This document shows, piece after piece, positions 26,064 to 34,426 of a DNA stretch of 64,000 nucleotides; the first letter of the stretch is position 1, and every line of letters starts with the position of its first letter. The notes beneath the pieces are model-generated. The model was not told the origin of the DNA, made no database searches, and saw only the letters and a program-made list of their open reading frames with translations. This DNA is from Rhizobacter sp. SG703. GTDB lineage: Bacteria > Pseudomonadota > Gammaproteobacteria > Burkholderiales > Burkholderiaceae_C. Both the position numbers and the translations under genes were made by a program. The stretch is from contig NZ_JAAZQK010000004.1 in NCBI RefSeq assembly GCF_012275445.1, positions 248,001 to 312,000 of the forward strand. The letters are read 5' to 3'.

Positions 26064-28274
26064 TCAGGCGCGTCGTTCGTTGCGCACCAGGCTGGCATTC
26101 GCCGCCAGCTGATCGCGCAGGCGCACGATGGTCTGCGGCTCGCTCAGCAGGCGCATCCGGTCGGCCTTGCTCAGGCGCTCGGTGTCGTGATGGACCAGCA
26201 GGCCCTTCATCAGCAGGCGGCGCGCCTTGCCGCGGCTGCCCCAGCTGGTGTTGCGCGGGCCCATCGCGCTGCGCACCACGTCGAACAACCACGGGTCGTT
26301 CAACGCATCGCGGAACTGGCGCATCGGCGCCGCGCGGCGCGCATGCGCCCACGCACGGCGCAGCACCGTCGGCGCCGAATGCTCTTCCGGCGTCAGCAGC
26401 AGCTTGTTGGCCAGCAGGCGCTGGCCCAGCCCGGAGCGGCTCGTCAGCACCACCAGCGGCACCGCCAGCAGCAGCGGCAGGCCCATCGGCGCCAGCCACA
26501 GCGTGGCCTGCGGTTGCACCCACAGCACCAGCGCCGACAGCAGCGCCACGCCGCCGCTGATGAACATGAAGCGGCGCGCCGCATCCGCCCAGCCGATGTC
26601 GCTCGCTTCGCGCGGGGGCGACTTCCAGTCCAGCTTCAGCCCGGTCAGCGCGACGACGACGAACAGCGTGTGCGCCATCATCCGCACCGGCGCCTGCAGC
26701 ACCGACAGGCCGCCTTCCAGCAGCGCGCCCTTCACCAGCGCGGCGGTGCCGCCATAGCGGCGCTGCTGCCCGGTCATCACGATCGCGGCGACGCCCATCA
26801 CGCGCGGCATCGCCAGCATCACCGCGGTGGCCAGCCACAGCAGCGCCATCTCGACCGGCAGCTCGCGGGCCGATCCGAACACCGGGTGGCCGCCGAACAT
26901 CCACAGCCCCGCGCCGAGCAGCACGAAGGCCAGCCACAGCGGCGCCGACAGGTAGGCCAGCGCGCCGGTCAGCAGCATCGCGCGGTGCACGCCGTGCAGG
27001 CCGGGCTCGGCGATCAGGCGGGCGTTCTGCAGGTTGCCCTGGCACCAGCGGCGGTCGCGCTGCAACTCTTCGAGCAGGTTGGGCGGCTGTTGCTCGTAGC
27101 TGCCGTGCAGGTCGTGCACCAGCCAGACGTGGTAGCCGGCACGGCGCATCAGCGCGGCTTCGACGAAGTCGTGCGACAGGATCTCGCCGCTCAGGCCGCC
27201 GCGGCCCTTCAGCGGTGCCAGGCCGCAGTGCTTCATGAACGGCTCGACGCGGATGATCGCGTTGTGGCCCCAGTAGTGCGATTCGCCCAGCTGCCAGTAC
27301 TGCATGCCGGCGGTGAACAGCCGGCCCGCGACGCGGCCCGAGAACTGCTGCGAGCGCGCATGCACGGTGTCCAGGCCGCAGGCCTGCGGCGCGGTTTGCA
27401 GGATGCCGGCGTTCGGGTTGGCTTCCATCAGCCGCACCAGCTTCACCAGGCAGTCGCCGCTCATCACGCTGTCGGCATCCAGCACCACCATGTAGCGGTA
27501 GTCGCGGCCGAAGCGGCGGCAGAAGTCGGCGACGTTGCCGGCCTTGCGCTTGGTGCGGATGGTGCGCCAGCGGTAGTAGATGCGCTCGGCCAGCCCGCTC
27601 TCGGCGCGCAGCTCGGCCCACGCGGCCAGCTCGGCGGCGCGGATCTCGGGGTCGCTGGTGTCCGACAGCACGTAGACGTCGAACAGGCTGGACGCGCCGG
27701 TGGCGGCCAGCGATTCGACGGTGGCGCGCAGGCCGGCGAACACCGTCGACACCTGCTCGTTGCAGATCGGCATGATGATCGCGGTGCGCGCGCTCTTGTG
27801 GATCGGCTCGTTGCCGACCGACGATGCCGACATCGCATGCCGGTCGCCGCGCCACAGCACCCAGAAGCCCATCATCGCGGTGAAGAAGCCGGCCGACACC
27901 CACGCGAACAGCAGCGCGTACAGGCCGATCTGCAGGTTGCGCAGCCAGGCGCTGTCGTGCGGCGGCAGCACGGTGGCCAGCAGCGCGGTGGCACCGGCGG
28001 CCGACAGCGCGACCAGCCCCAGCAGCACGCGGCGGCGCGCCTTCGCGGCGTTCTCCCAGGCCGCGGGGGCCGGGGCCGGCGCGGCCGGCGCGGCGCGCGC
28101 GCCGGGCTGCACCAGGCGGCCCAGGCCGGCCAGCGTGCCGACCAGCAGCTCGCCCAGGCTGCGCGTGAAACCACGCCACGGCTGAGCCACCATCGAGCCG
28201 CGGTTCATGCGCGGCATGCTGGCGCCCGGTGCGGATCGGTCGGCGCTCACTCGGGTTGAATGATCGTGGTCCAT
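26064..28274 (-). CDS. opgH: Glucans biosynthesis glucosyltransferase OpgH/MdoH
   Basis: 736 residues. Inner-membrane family-2 glycosyltransferase that makes the beta-1,2-glucan backbone of osmoregulated periplasmic glucans. Cytoplasmic catalytic motifs: SDTSDPEIR, VLDADSVM (DxD), SHDFVEAALMRRAG and QRDRRWCQGN (Q-x-x-RW type). Flanking hydrophobic segments occur near residues 85-145 and in the C-terminal half. ATG 28274 lies inside the end of opgG (28-base overlap), so the two are co-translated. Confidence 0.94.
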   Translation of the reverse strand: MDHDHSTRVSADRSAPGASMPRMNRGSMVAQPWRGFTRSLGELLVGTLAGLGRLVQPGARAAPAAPAPAPAAWENAAKARRRVLLGLVALSAAGATALLATVLPPHDSAWLRNLQIGLYALLFAWVSAGFFTAMMGFWVLWRGDRHAMSASSVGNEPIHKSARTAIIMPICNEQVSTVFAGLRATVESLAATGASSLFDVYVLSDTSDPEIRAAELAAWAELRAESGLAERIYYRWRTIRTKRKAGNVADFCRRFGRDYRYMVVLDADSVMSGDCLVKLVRLMEANPNAGILQTAPQACGLDTVHARSQQFSGRVAGRLFTAGMQYWQLGESHYWGHNAIIRVEPFMKHCGLAPLKGRGGLSGEILSHDFVEAALMRRAGYHVWLVHDLHGSYEQQPPNLLEELQRDRRWCQGNLQNARLIAEPGLHGVHRAMLLTGALAYLSAPLWLAFVLLGAGLWMFGGHPVFGSARELPVEMALLWLATAVMLAMPRVMGVAAIVMTGQQRRYGGTAALVKGALLEGGLSVLQAPVRMMAHTLFVVVALTGLKLDWKSPPREASDIGWADAARRFMFISGGVALLSALVLWVQPQATLWLAPMGLPLLLAVPLVVLTSRSGLGQRLLANKLLLTPEEHSAPTVLRRAWAHARRAAPMRQFRDALNDPWLFDVVRSAMGPRNTSWGSRGKARRLLMKGLLVHHDTERLSKADRMRLLSEPQTIVRLRDQLAANASLVRNERRA

Positions 28275-29842
28275 GTTTCGGTCAAGGCGTTGTCGCCGGT
28301 TTGGAGAAAGGCTCGCAGCTCGGCGGGTTGCGCGGGCTGGAGGCGGTTGACGCGCACGGTCATGCGCCAGGTGCCGGTCGCAGGGTTGCGATAGGCGTTG
28401 CGTTCGACGATCTGGGCGTTGCTGCCGGCGGTGACGACGGCCTTCACCACCGCATCGGCGGGCAGCGCGCGCAGTGCCGGGCCGTCGAAGTCGACGACGT
28501 ACTGCACCTCGCGCGGGTCGAGCGCCTTGTGGCGGTCGACGAAGCCGTGGCCGCGGCGCGTCTGCACCGTCCAGCCGGCCGGCGGGCGCTGCTGGCGCTC
28601 GCCCTGCCACTGCATGCGGTACGCAAAATCGATCGGCTGGTTCGGTGCCGGCACGCTGTCGGGCACCCAGTACGCGACGACGTTGTCGTCGGTCTCGTCC
28701 GGCGTGTGCAGTTGCAGCAGCTCGACGCGGCCCGGGCCCCACTTGCCCTGCGGCGTGATCCACACGCTCGGGCGGTGCTCGTACTGCGCCTCGGTGTCTT
28801 CGTAGCTGGTGTACGCGCGGTCGCGCTGCATCAGCCCGAAGCCCTTCAGCTCGGCCATCGAGAACGAGGTCACCAGCGTGCGGTTCGGGTTGACCAGCGG
28901 GCGCCACAGCCATTCGCCGCCACCCTTGCCGTCGCCGGTGGCGATCATCAGGCCGTCCGAATCGTGGACCTCGGGGCGGAAGTCGCCGGCCTTCGGCTGG
29001 TTCTCGCCGTGCGCGAACATGCTGGTCAGCGGCGTCAGGCCGAGCGTCGCGACACCGGCGCGCAGGAACAGGCGGGCCTGCACGTCGATCGCCGTGTCCG
29101 GATTCTTGTCGTCCCCCGGGCGCAGCGTGAAGCGGTACGCACCCGTCGCGCGCGGCGAGTCGAGCAGCGCATGGATCACCAGCGTGGTCGCCTGCGGCGC
29201 CGGGCGCTCGATCCAGAACTCGCTGAAGCGCGGGAACTCCTCGCCGCTGCCGCCGACGGTGTCGATGCCCAGCCCGCGCGCCGACATGCCGTAGTGCTGG
29301 CCCTTGCCGAGCGCGCGCAGGTAGCTCGCGCCGAGGAAGACCACCAGCTCGTCCTTGTAGGCCGGGTTGTTCAGCGCATAGTGCACGCGGAAGCCGGCGA
29401 AGCCGAGGTCGCCCCAGCCCTTCTGCGTCAGCTTGTTCTTGCCGTAGTCGAAGTCGGCGCGGTCGAACGCGACGTGGTTGACGCGGCCGTCGGGCGCGAT
29501 CTCGTTGATCGACACCGGCTGGGTCTGGAACTTGCCGAGGTGGAAGAAGGCCAGCTCGAACGGCAGGTTCTCGCGCCGCCACAGCGACTTCTGCGGGTTG
29601 AAGCGGATGTCGCGGTACTGGTCGTAGTCGAGGTTCTTCAGCTCGTCGGGCAGCTTGACCGCGACCGGCGCGTAAGCACGGGTGGCCATCTGGCGGGCGC
29701 GCTCGGCCACGTCGTCGAAACCGAAGGCCATCGCGTGGCCGGCGAGGCCTGCGAGGCCGAGCGAAACCAGCGCGCGGATCCATGTCGCGGATCGGCGAAT
29801 GGCGGGAGCGGTGAACGCGGTGTGACCGGGGGCAGCGAGCAA
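28247..29842 (-). CDS. opgG: Glucan biosynthesis protein OpgG/MdoG
   Basis: Periplasmic protein required with OpgH to make osmoregulated periplasmic glucans. Family motifs: YDQYRDIRFNP, FFHLGKFQ, YFGM-equivalent HYGMSARGLGIDT, and HRPSVWITPQGKWGPGRVELLQ. The signal peptide is WIRALVSLGLAGLAGHAMA before FGFDD. Start uncertain: no ATG suits. I chose TTG 29842, which has AGGA 8 bases upstream; an upstream TTG at 29920 would add 26 residues. About 531 residues, usual for the family. Confidence 0.92.
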   Translation of the reverse strand: MLAAPGHTAFTAPAIRRSATWIRALVSLGLAGLAGHAMAFGFDDVAERARQMATRAYAPVAVKLPDELKNLDYDQYRDIRFNPQKSLWRRENLPFELAFFHLGKFQTQPVSINEIAPDGRVNHVAFDRADFDYGKNKLTQKGWGDLGFAGFRVHYALNNPAYKDELVVFLGASYLRALGKGQHYGMSARGLGIDTVGGSGEEFPRFSEFWIERPAPQATTLVIHALLDSPRATGAYRFTLRPGDDKNPDTAIDVQARLFLRAGVATLGLTPLTSMFAHGENQPKAGDFRPEVHDSDGLMIATGDGKGGGEWLWRPLVNPNRTLVTSFSMAELKGFGLMQRDRAYTSYEDTEAQYEHRPSVWITPQGKWGPGRVELLQLHTPDETDDNVVAYWVPDSVPAPNQPIDFAYRMQWQGERQQRPPAGWTVQTRRGHGFVDRHKALDPREVQYVVDFDGPALRALPADAVVKAVVTAGSNAQIVERNAYRNPATGTWRMTVRVNRLQPAQPAELRAFLQTGDNALTETWTTIIQPE

Positions 29843-29992
29843 AACGTGGTTCCTGTCTGGCAAAACAAGGCCGTCGAAAACGGCCGCGATGCCATGACAG
29901 CGCAACGCCTGTGCCAGCAAGAAAAGTCGTTTGATATCAACGACTTACCACGCGTAACGAAGGGTTTCCCCGTATCTGACGCGAAAACAGCG

Positions 29993-30038
29993 CTCCGGAC
30001 CGGTCGTTTTGTCGCCGCGCAGCGACAGCGGTCCGGAG
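29993..30038. repeat. Nested inverted repeat upstream of opgGH
   Basis: Outer arms CTCCGGACCG (29993-30002) and CGGTCCGGAG (30029-30038), with inner arms TGTCGC (30010-30015) and GCGACA (30022-30027). It lies between the end of the DUF4397 gene and opgG, both on the minus strand. It could be a terminator of the first, since TTTT follows a few bases later on that strand, or a regulatory structure. Confidence 0.35.
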
Positions 30039-30102
30039 CTGCCTCGCCAAGTCCTTGTCGTGTCAGGACTTTTTGGCTGTCACCGGACAGCGACAGCCGG
30101 CA

Positions 30103-31407
30103 TCAGCGGTCGCGCACCAGCGTGCCGAGCGGGGTCGCGGCGTCGCCGAGCATGAACACCGTGTAGACCTTGGTCGCCTGCAGGTTGGCCTCGCCGTTCA
30201 GGTACAGCCGCGACGCCGCGGCCGGCGAGGTCACCTCCAGCCGGATCGGGTTGCCGACCACCAGGCTGGCGCCGACCGAGGCCTGGCCGAACGGGATGTC
30301 GCTGGCGACCAGGCCGTAGTCGGCCGTCAGCGTCACGTTGCCGGCCAGCCCGTTGACGCCGTGCACCAGCCGCAGCTTCGCGCTGGTGGCGGCAGCCGGC
30401 TTGTTGTTGTCCTGCAGCACGAAGGCGGTCGGCGCGGCCGGCGTGCCCAGCACCAGCAGCGTCACGTCGGCGCCGGGCGGCGCGGTGAAGGCCGGCAGCG
30501 CGAGGGCCGCGCCGCCGTTCACCCGCAGCTCGCCGGTCACCGCACCGGCCGGCACCATCGCATACGGCACGATCGCCGGCGACGCGATGCCGCTCGACAG
30601 CGTGATGCCGTTCGCCTTCACCGACACCGCACCGCCGGCCGTCGTCCCGGCCACCACGCGCACGCGGGCCGACGGGTTCTTCTGCGCGACCACGTCGGCG
30701 CGCTGGTTCAGCACCAGCCCGTGCACCAGCACGCCGCCGGGCGTGGCCGTCAGCACCAGCGTCGCGATCTGCTGGTCGGCCAGCGTCACCGACGGCAGGT
30801 CCAGCCGCACGTCGGCCTTGTTGCCGGCGCCGGTCGCGACGACGCGCCACGCGCCCTTCGCGAACTCCTTGTACGCACTCAGCGTGTCGATGGCGATGCC
30901 GAACCCCGGGTTCTGGTCGGCCAATGCGGCATCGACCGGGAACACGTACACGTCGAGCGCGCCGGCTTCGACCGCGCCGTTCATCACCCGCAGCTTCGCC
31001 TGGCCGGCGGCCGGCGCCGCTTCGCCGTCGTTCATGTACATCGCGCGCAGCGAGGTCTCGGTGCTGTAGGCCACCAGCGTGTGATAGCCGTCGCTCGCCA
31101 CGGTGCGGCTCACGCTGGCCGCCGCTGCCGTGGAGCCGCTGCGCTTCAGCGTCATCGCGACCGTGCCCGAGCCGATCTCCGAATAGGCGCCGACCGCGAA
31201 CGATGCGGTGTCTTTCGTCTGCAGCACGTCGTTGGCATAGAAGTCGAGTGCCGTGTAGTCGGTCGTCGCGTTGACCAGGCGCACGCGGCCGGGCGCGCCG
31301 CCGCCGTCGTCCGAACCGCCGCCGCAACCGGGCAGCACGGCGGCGGCCGCCAGCATCGCGAGCGCGCTCGCCGCAACCAGGGCCCGGCGGGAGAAGTACT
31401 TGTTCAT
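30103..31407 (-). CDS. DUF4397 domain-containing lipoprotein
   Basis: 434 residues. Lipoprotein signal MNKYFSRRALVAASALAML to VLPGCGGGSDD. Two DUF4397-type beta-rich repeats: VRLVNATTDYTALDFYAND with KLRVMNGAVEAGALDVYV, and later KLRLVHGVNGLAG. Probably a surface or periplasmic protein; role unknown. ATG 31407 is 25 bases downstream of a perfect palindrome (31432-31452), and the gene is divergent from DUF6502, suggesting control by it. Confidence 0.85.
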   Translation of the reverse strand: MNKYFSRRALVAASALAMLAAAAVLPGCGGGSDDGGGAPGRVRLVNATTDYTALDFYANDVLQTKDTASFAVGAYSEIGSGTVAMTLKRSGSTAAAASVSRTVASDGYHTLVAYSTETSLRAMYMNDGEAAPAAGQAKLRVMNGAVEAGALDVYVFPVDAALADQNPGFGIAIDTLSAYKEFAKGAWRVVATGAGNKADVRLDLPSVTLADQQIATLVLTATPGGVLVHGLVLNQRADVVAQKNPSARVRVVAGTTAGGAVSVKANGITLSSGIASPAIVPYAMVPAGAVTGELRVNGGAALALPAFTAPPGADVTLLVLGTPAAPTAFVLQDNNKPAAATSAKLRLVHGVNGLAGNVTLTADYGLVASDIPFGQASVGASLVVGNPIRLEVTSPAAASRLYLNGEANLQATKVYTVFMLGDAATPLGTLVRDR

Positions 31408-31431
31408 CGAAGCGTTTCCAGTGGATTTCAC

Positions 31432-31452
31432 GAATGTGCTGTTTGCACATTC
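31432..31452. promoter_or_regulatory. Palindromic operator upstream of the DUF4397 gene
   Basis: Perfect inverted repeat GAATGTGC-N5-GCACATTC. The core AATGTG-N7-CACATT recurs at 31517-31535 in front of the divergent DUF6502 gene. Confidence 0.65.
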
Positions 31453-31516
31453 ACTGTAGATTCCACGACACATCGTGACAAGTCCCGGGCAACCCCGGAT
31501 TGCGCAAGCATGATCA

Positions 31517-31535
31517 AATGTGTATGTTGCACATT
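31517..31535. promoter_or_regulatory. Palindromic operator upstream of the DUF6502 gene
   Basis: AATGTG (31517-31522), 7-base spacer, CACATT (31530-31535), ending 6 bases before ATG 31542. Same architecture as the site at 31432; the right half shares TTGCACATT. Confidence 0.65.
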
Positions 31536-31541
31536 GACCCG

Positions 31542-32414
31542 ATGACCCCGCCCGACGACACCGAAACCGCCTTCCAGCAGGCGCTCGAGCGCCTGCTGCT
31601 GCCGCTGGCGCAGCTGTGCCTCGACCGCGGCCACGGCTTCCCGCTGCTGGCCGAGGCGATGAAGCGCGCGCTGGTCGCGGCGGCGCGCGAGGCGCATTCG
31701 GGTGCGCAGGCGAGCCGCGACATCAGCCGCATCAGCACCACCACCGGCCTGACGCGCCGCGAGGTGACGCGCATCACGCACACGCCGCAGGCGGAGGCGC
31801 CGGCGCGCAGCTCGCCGGCCACGCAGGTGTTCACCAAGTGGATGGGCAGCCGGCGCCTGCAGGACAAGGACGGCCACCCGAAGGCGCTGCCGCGCCAGGG
31901 CAAGGCGCCGAGCTTCGAGGAACTGGCGCGCTCGGTGACGCGCGACGTTCACCCGCGCAGCCTGCTCGAAGAGCTGTGCCGGCTCGGCCTCGCCAGCTTC
32001 GACCCGGTGACCGACACCGTGACGCTGGAGCGCGACTCCTTCGTGCCCAGCGCCGACCAGTCGCGGCTGCTCGGCTTCGTCGGCCACAACGTCGGCGACC
32101 ACCTGTCGGCCGCGGTGGCCAACCTGGCGGCCGGCAGCGGCGGCGAGAAGCCGCCGCACTTCGAGCAGGCGGTATTCGCCGACGGCCTGTCGGCCGAGTC
32201 GGTCGCGCAGCTGCGCGGGCTGGTCACCGAGCAATGGCGCGGGTTGATGGCCGCGCTGGTGCCGCGGCTCACCGAGATGATCGACGCCGACGAGCGCGCG
32301 CACCAGGCCGGCGACCCGCCGCCGCGCCGCGTGCGCATCGGCCTGTACACCTTCCATGCCGAAGCGCCCGCGGCGGCGGCACCCTCTTCACCCGACGAGC
32401 CCGATCCATCGTGA
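31542..32414 (+). CDS. DUF6502 family protein (putative DNA-binding regulator)
   Basis: 290 residues, no signal peptide. An N-terminal Leu-rich segment, then DISRISTTTGLTRREVTRIT (about residues 59-78), which reads as a helix-turn-helix, then charged helices and a C-terminal region. Seen in the family: cytoplasmic protein of unknown function. Inferred: an autoregulator binding the two palindromes in front of it. Earlier in-frame ATGs at 31518 and 31524 lie inside the second palindrome, which argues for 31542. Overlaps the DUF5666 gene by 4 bases. Confidence 0.85.
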   Translation: MTPPDDTETAFQQALERLLLPLAQLCLDRGHGFPLLAEAMKRALVAAAREAHSGAQASRDISRISTTTGLTRREVTRITHTPQAEAPARSSPATQVFTKWMGSRRLQDKDGHPKALPRQGKAPSFEELARSVTRDVHPRSLLEELCRLGLASFDPVTDTVTLERDSFVPSADQSRLLGFVGHNVGDHLSAAVANLAAGSGGEKPPHFEQAVFADGLSAESVAQLRGLVTEQWRGLMAALVPRLTEMIDADERAHQAGDPPPRRVRIGLYTFHAEAPAAAAPSSPDEPDPS

Positions 32415-33595
32415 ACACCCGCCTACCGACCCGCCGCCGCCTGACCGCGGGGCTCCTGGCCGCCGCGCTGCTGATCACCCACCTGGCCGGCTGCGGCGGC
32501 GGTGTCGACAGCGGCGGCACCGGCATCATCGCGTCCGGCCCGATCAGCGGGCTCGGCTCGATCTTCGTCAACGACGTGCGCTTCGACGACGACAGCGCCG
32601 AGATCCGCGACGAGCAGGGCGCGCTGCTGACGAAAGACCAGCTGAAGCTCGGCATGACGGTGATCGTCGAGGGCGGCACGCTCGACACCAGTGCCGCGCA
32701 GGCCACCTCCACCGCGCAGGTGATCCGCGTCGTCAGCGACCTGGTCGGACCGGTCGGCATGGTGGACGCCGCCGCCGGCAGCTTCACCGTGCTCGGCCAG
32801 ACGGTGATCGTCGGCGCGCGCACGCTGTTCGACGGCAGCCTGACCGGCGGCTTCAGCGCGCTGGTGCCCGGCATGACGGTGCAGGTGTATTCGCAGTACG
32901 ACCCGCTGACGCGCCAGTACGCCGCGACGCGGGTCGAGCAGCTGCCCGATGCGACGTTCTTCAAGATCCGCGGCGTGGTCGCGGCGCGCGACCCGCAGGC
33001 GCCGAGCCTGACACTGGGCAGCGAGGTGATCGGCGTCGGCGGCGTGGCCGGCAGCGCGGTGCCGCCGGCGGACATCGGCGACTTCCTCAGCGTGCGGCTG
33101 CTCGCCGAGAACGGCCAGCTCGCCGCCACCTCGGTGCGCAGCGCCGACCTGATGCTCGGCGACCATCCGGTGGCGCGGGTCGAAGGCACGGTGACCGAGA
33201 TCCTCAGTTCGCGCAGCTTCAAGGTGAACGGCATCGCGGTGGACGCCGCCACCGCGCACGTCGACGGCGACGAGGCCAAGGTCGTGCTGGGCGCGCGCGT
33301 CGGCGTGCTGGGCAGCACGCTGGCCGGCACGCTGGTGGCGGCGCGGGTGATCGTGCACGACGACAGCGTGCCGGCGATCGCCAGCTTCGCGCTGGTCGGT
33401 GCGGTGCAGGAGCTCGACGCGGCGGCGCGCAGCTTCCGCATCCGCAACACCCCGGTGGTGTTCGACGACGGCACCGCGTTCAGCGGCGGGGCGGCCGCCG
33501 ACCTGGCGAACGGCCGGCTCGCCACCGTGACCGGCCTGCCGTCGCTCGACGGCACGCGGATCGTCGCGACGCAGGTCACCTTCGCCGCGCCCTGA
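32411..33595 (+). CDS. DUF5666 domain-containing lipoprotein
   Basis: 394 residues from GTG 32411, coupled to the DUF6502 stop (GTGA). Lipoprotein signal: AALLITHLAGCGGGVDSGGTG. Then repeated DUF5666-type beta modules: GPISGLGSIFVNDVRFDDDSAEI, VVEG/VEG segments such as GMTVIVEGGTL, VARVEGTVTEI and ALVGAVQELDA. Envelope-anchored, function unknown. Pairing of DUF6502 with DUF5666 suggests a regulator and its surface or envelope target. Confidence 0.85.
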   Translation: MNTRLPTRRRLTAGLLAAALLITHLAGCGGGVDSGGTGIIASGPISGLGSIFVNDVRFDDDSAEIRDEQGALLTKDQLKLGMTVIVEGGTLDTSAAQATSTAQVIRVVSDLVGPVGMVDAAAGSFTVLGQTVIVGARTLFDGSLTGGFSALVPGMTVQVYSQYDPLTRQYAATRVEQLPDATFFKIRGVVAARDPQAPSLTLGSEVIGVGGVAGSAVPPADIGDFLSVRLLAENGQLAATSVRSADLMLGDHPVARVEGTVTEILSSRSFKVNGIAVDAATAHVDGDEAKVVLGARVGVLGSTLAGTLVAARVIVHDDSVPAIASFALVGAVQELDAAARSFRIRNTPVVFDDGTAFSGGAAADLANGRLATVTGLPSLDGTRIVATQVTFAAP

Positions 33596-33606
33596 CCACC
33601 CTTCTT

Positions 33607-33672
33607 CCGTTCGCCCTGAGCTCGTCGAAGGACCTGAGCTTGTCGAAGGGTCGGGCTGAGCCTGTCGAAGCC
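33607..33672. repeat. Dispersed TCGAAGG-type repeat
   Basis: Begins CCGTTCGCCCTGAG and CTCGTCGAAGG, identical for 25 bases with the left end of the element inside the DUF5682 gene at 45467, followed by two more CTGAGC-x-TGTCGAAG units. A repeat family common in betaproteobacteria, here 3' of the DUF5666 gene. Confidence 0.6.
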
Positions 33673-33673
33673 C

Positions 33674-33697
33674 GCAGATGACGAATTTGTCATCTGC
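33674..33697. promoter_or_regulatory. Response-regulator box (CusR/CopR-like)
   Basis: Perfect palindrome GCAGATGAC-N6-GTCATCTGC, 42 bases upstream of the response-regulator start. TGAC-N6-GTCA is the core of copper/heavy-metal response-regulator boxes. It recurs at 35794-35812. Confidence 0.65.
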
Positions 33698-33739
33698 ATG
33701 ACAGCCGCCGGCCGGGAGAGCATCACTAAACTCCCGGGA

Positions 33740-34426
33740 ATGCGCGTCCTGATCATCGAAGACGAACCGAAAACGGCCGACTACCTGCGCCGCGGGCTGA
33801 CCGAGCAGGGCCACGTCGTCGATGTCGAACACAACGGCATCGACGGCCGCCATGCGGCGCTCGAAGGCCGGCACGACGTGATCGTGCTCGATGCGATGCT
33901 GCCCGGCATCGACGGCTTCGAGATCCTGCGCGACGTGCGCCGCGTGAAGCAGGTGGCGATCATCATGCTGACCGCCCGCGACGGCATCGAGGACCGGGTG
34001 CGCGGCCTGCAGGACGGCGCCGACGACTACCTGGTCAAGCCGTTCTCGTTCCTCGAACTCAGCGCGCGGCTGCATGCGCTCTCGCGCCGCAGCCGGCAGC
34101 AGGAGCCGACCACGATCACGATCGGCGACATGGTGCTCGACCTGCTGGGCCGCAAGGTGCAGCGCGGCGGCGACCGCATCGACCTGACCGCCAAGGAGTT
34201 CTCGCTGCTGACCACGCTCGCGCGCCGGCCGGGCCAGGTGCTGTCGCGCACCGAGATCTCCGAGCTGGTGTGGGACATCCACTTCGACAGCAACACCAAC
34301 GTCGTCGAGGTCGCGGTGAAGCGGCTGCGCGCCAAGCTCGACGGCCCCTACCCGGTCAAGCTGCTGCACACGATGCGCGGCATGGGCTACGTGCTCGAGG
34401 CGCGCGACGCGGAGGGCTCGCCGTGA
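33740..34426 (+). CDS. OmpR-family response regulator (heavy-metal CusR/IrlR-like)
   Basis: 228 residues. Receiver with acidic pocket EDE (7-9), phospho-acceptor D51 (VLDAMLPGIDG), and Lys near 101 (LVKPFS); winged helix from about 130 with LTAKEFSLLTTLARRPGQVLSRTEI and VEVAVKRLRAKLD. Closest to regulators of metal or oxidative envelope stress. Coupled to the kinase gene by GTGA overlap. It probably binds its own TGAC-N6-GTCA box and the one before DUF4148. Confidence 0.92.
   Translation: MRVLIIEDEPKTADYLRRGLTEQGHVVDVEHNGIDGRHAALEGRHDVIVLDAMLPGIDGFEILRDVRRVKQVAIIMLTARDGIEDRVRGLQDGADDYLVKPFSFLELSARLHALSRRSRQQEPTTITIGDMVLDLLGRKVQRGGDRIDLTAKEFSLLTTLARRPGQVLSRTEISELVWDIHFDSNTNVVEVAVKRLRAKLDGPYPVKLLHTMRGMGYVLEARDAEGSP

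Noticed and set aside
30075-30098. GGCTGTC-N10-GACAGCC hairpin after the DUF4397 gene as a terminator
   Set aside because: On the transcribed (minus) strand the stem is followed by A residues, not T; a classical terminator is not supported.
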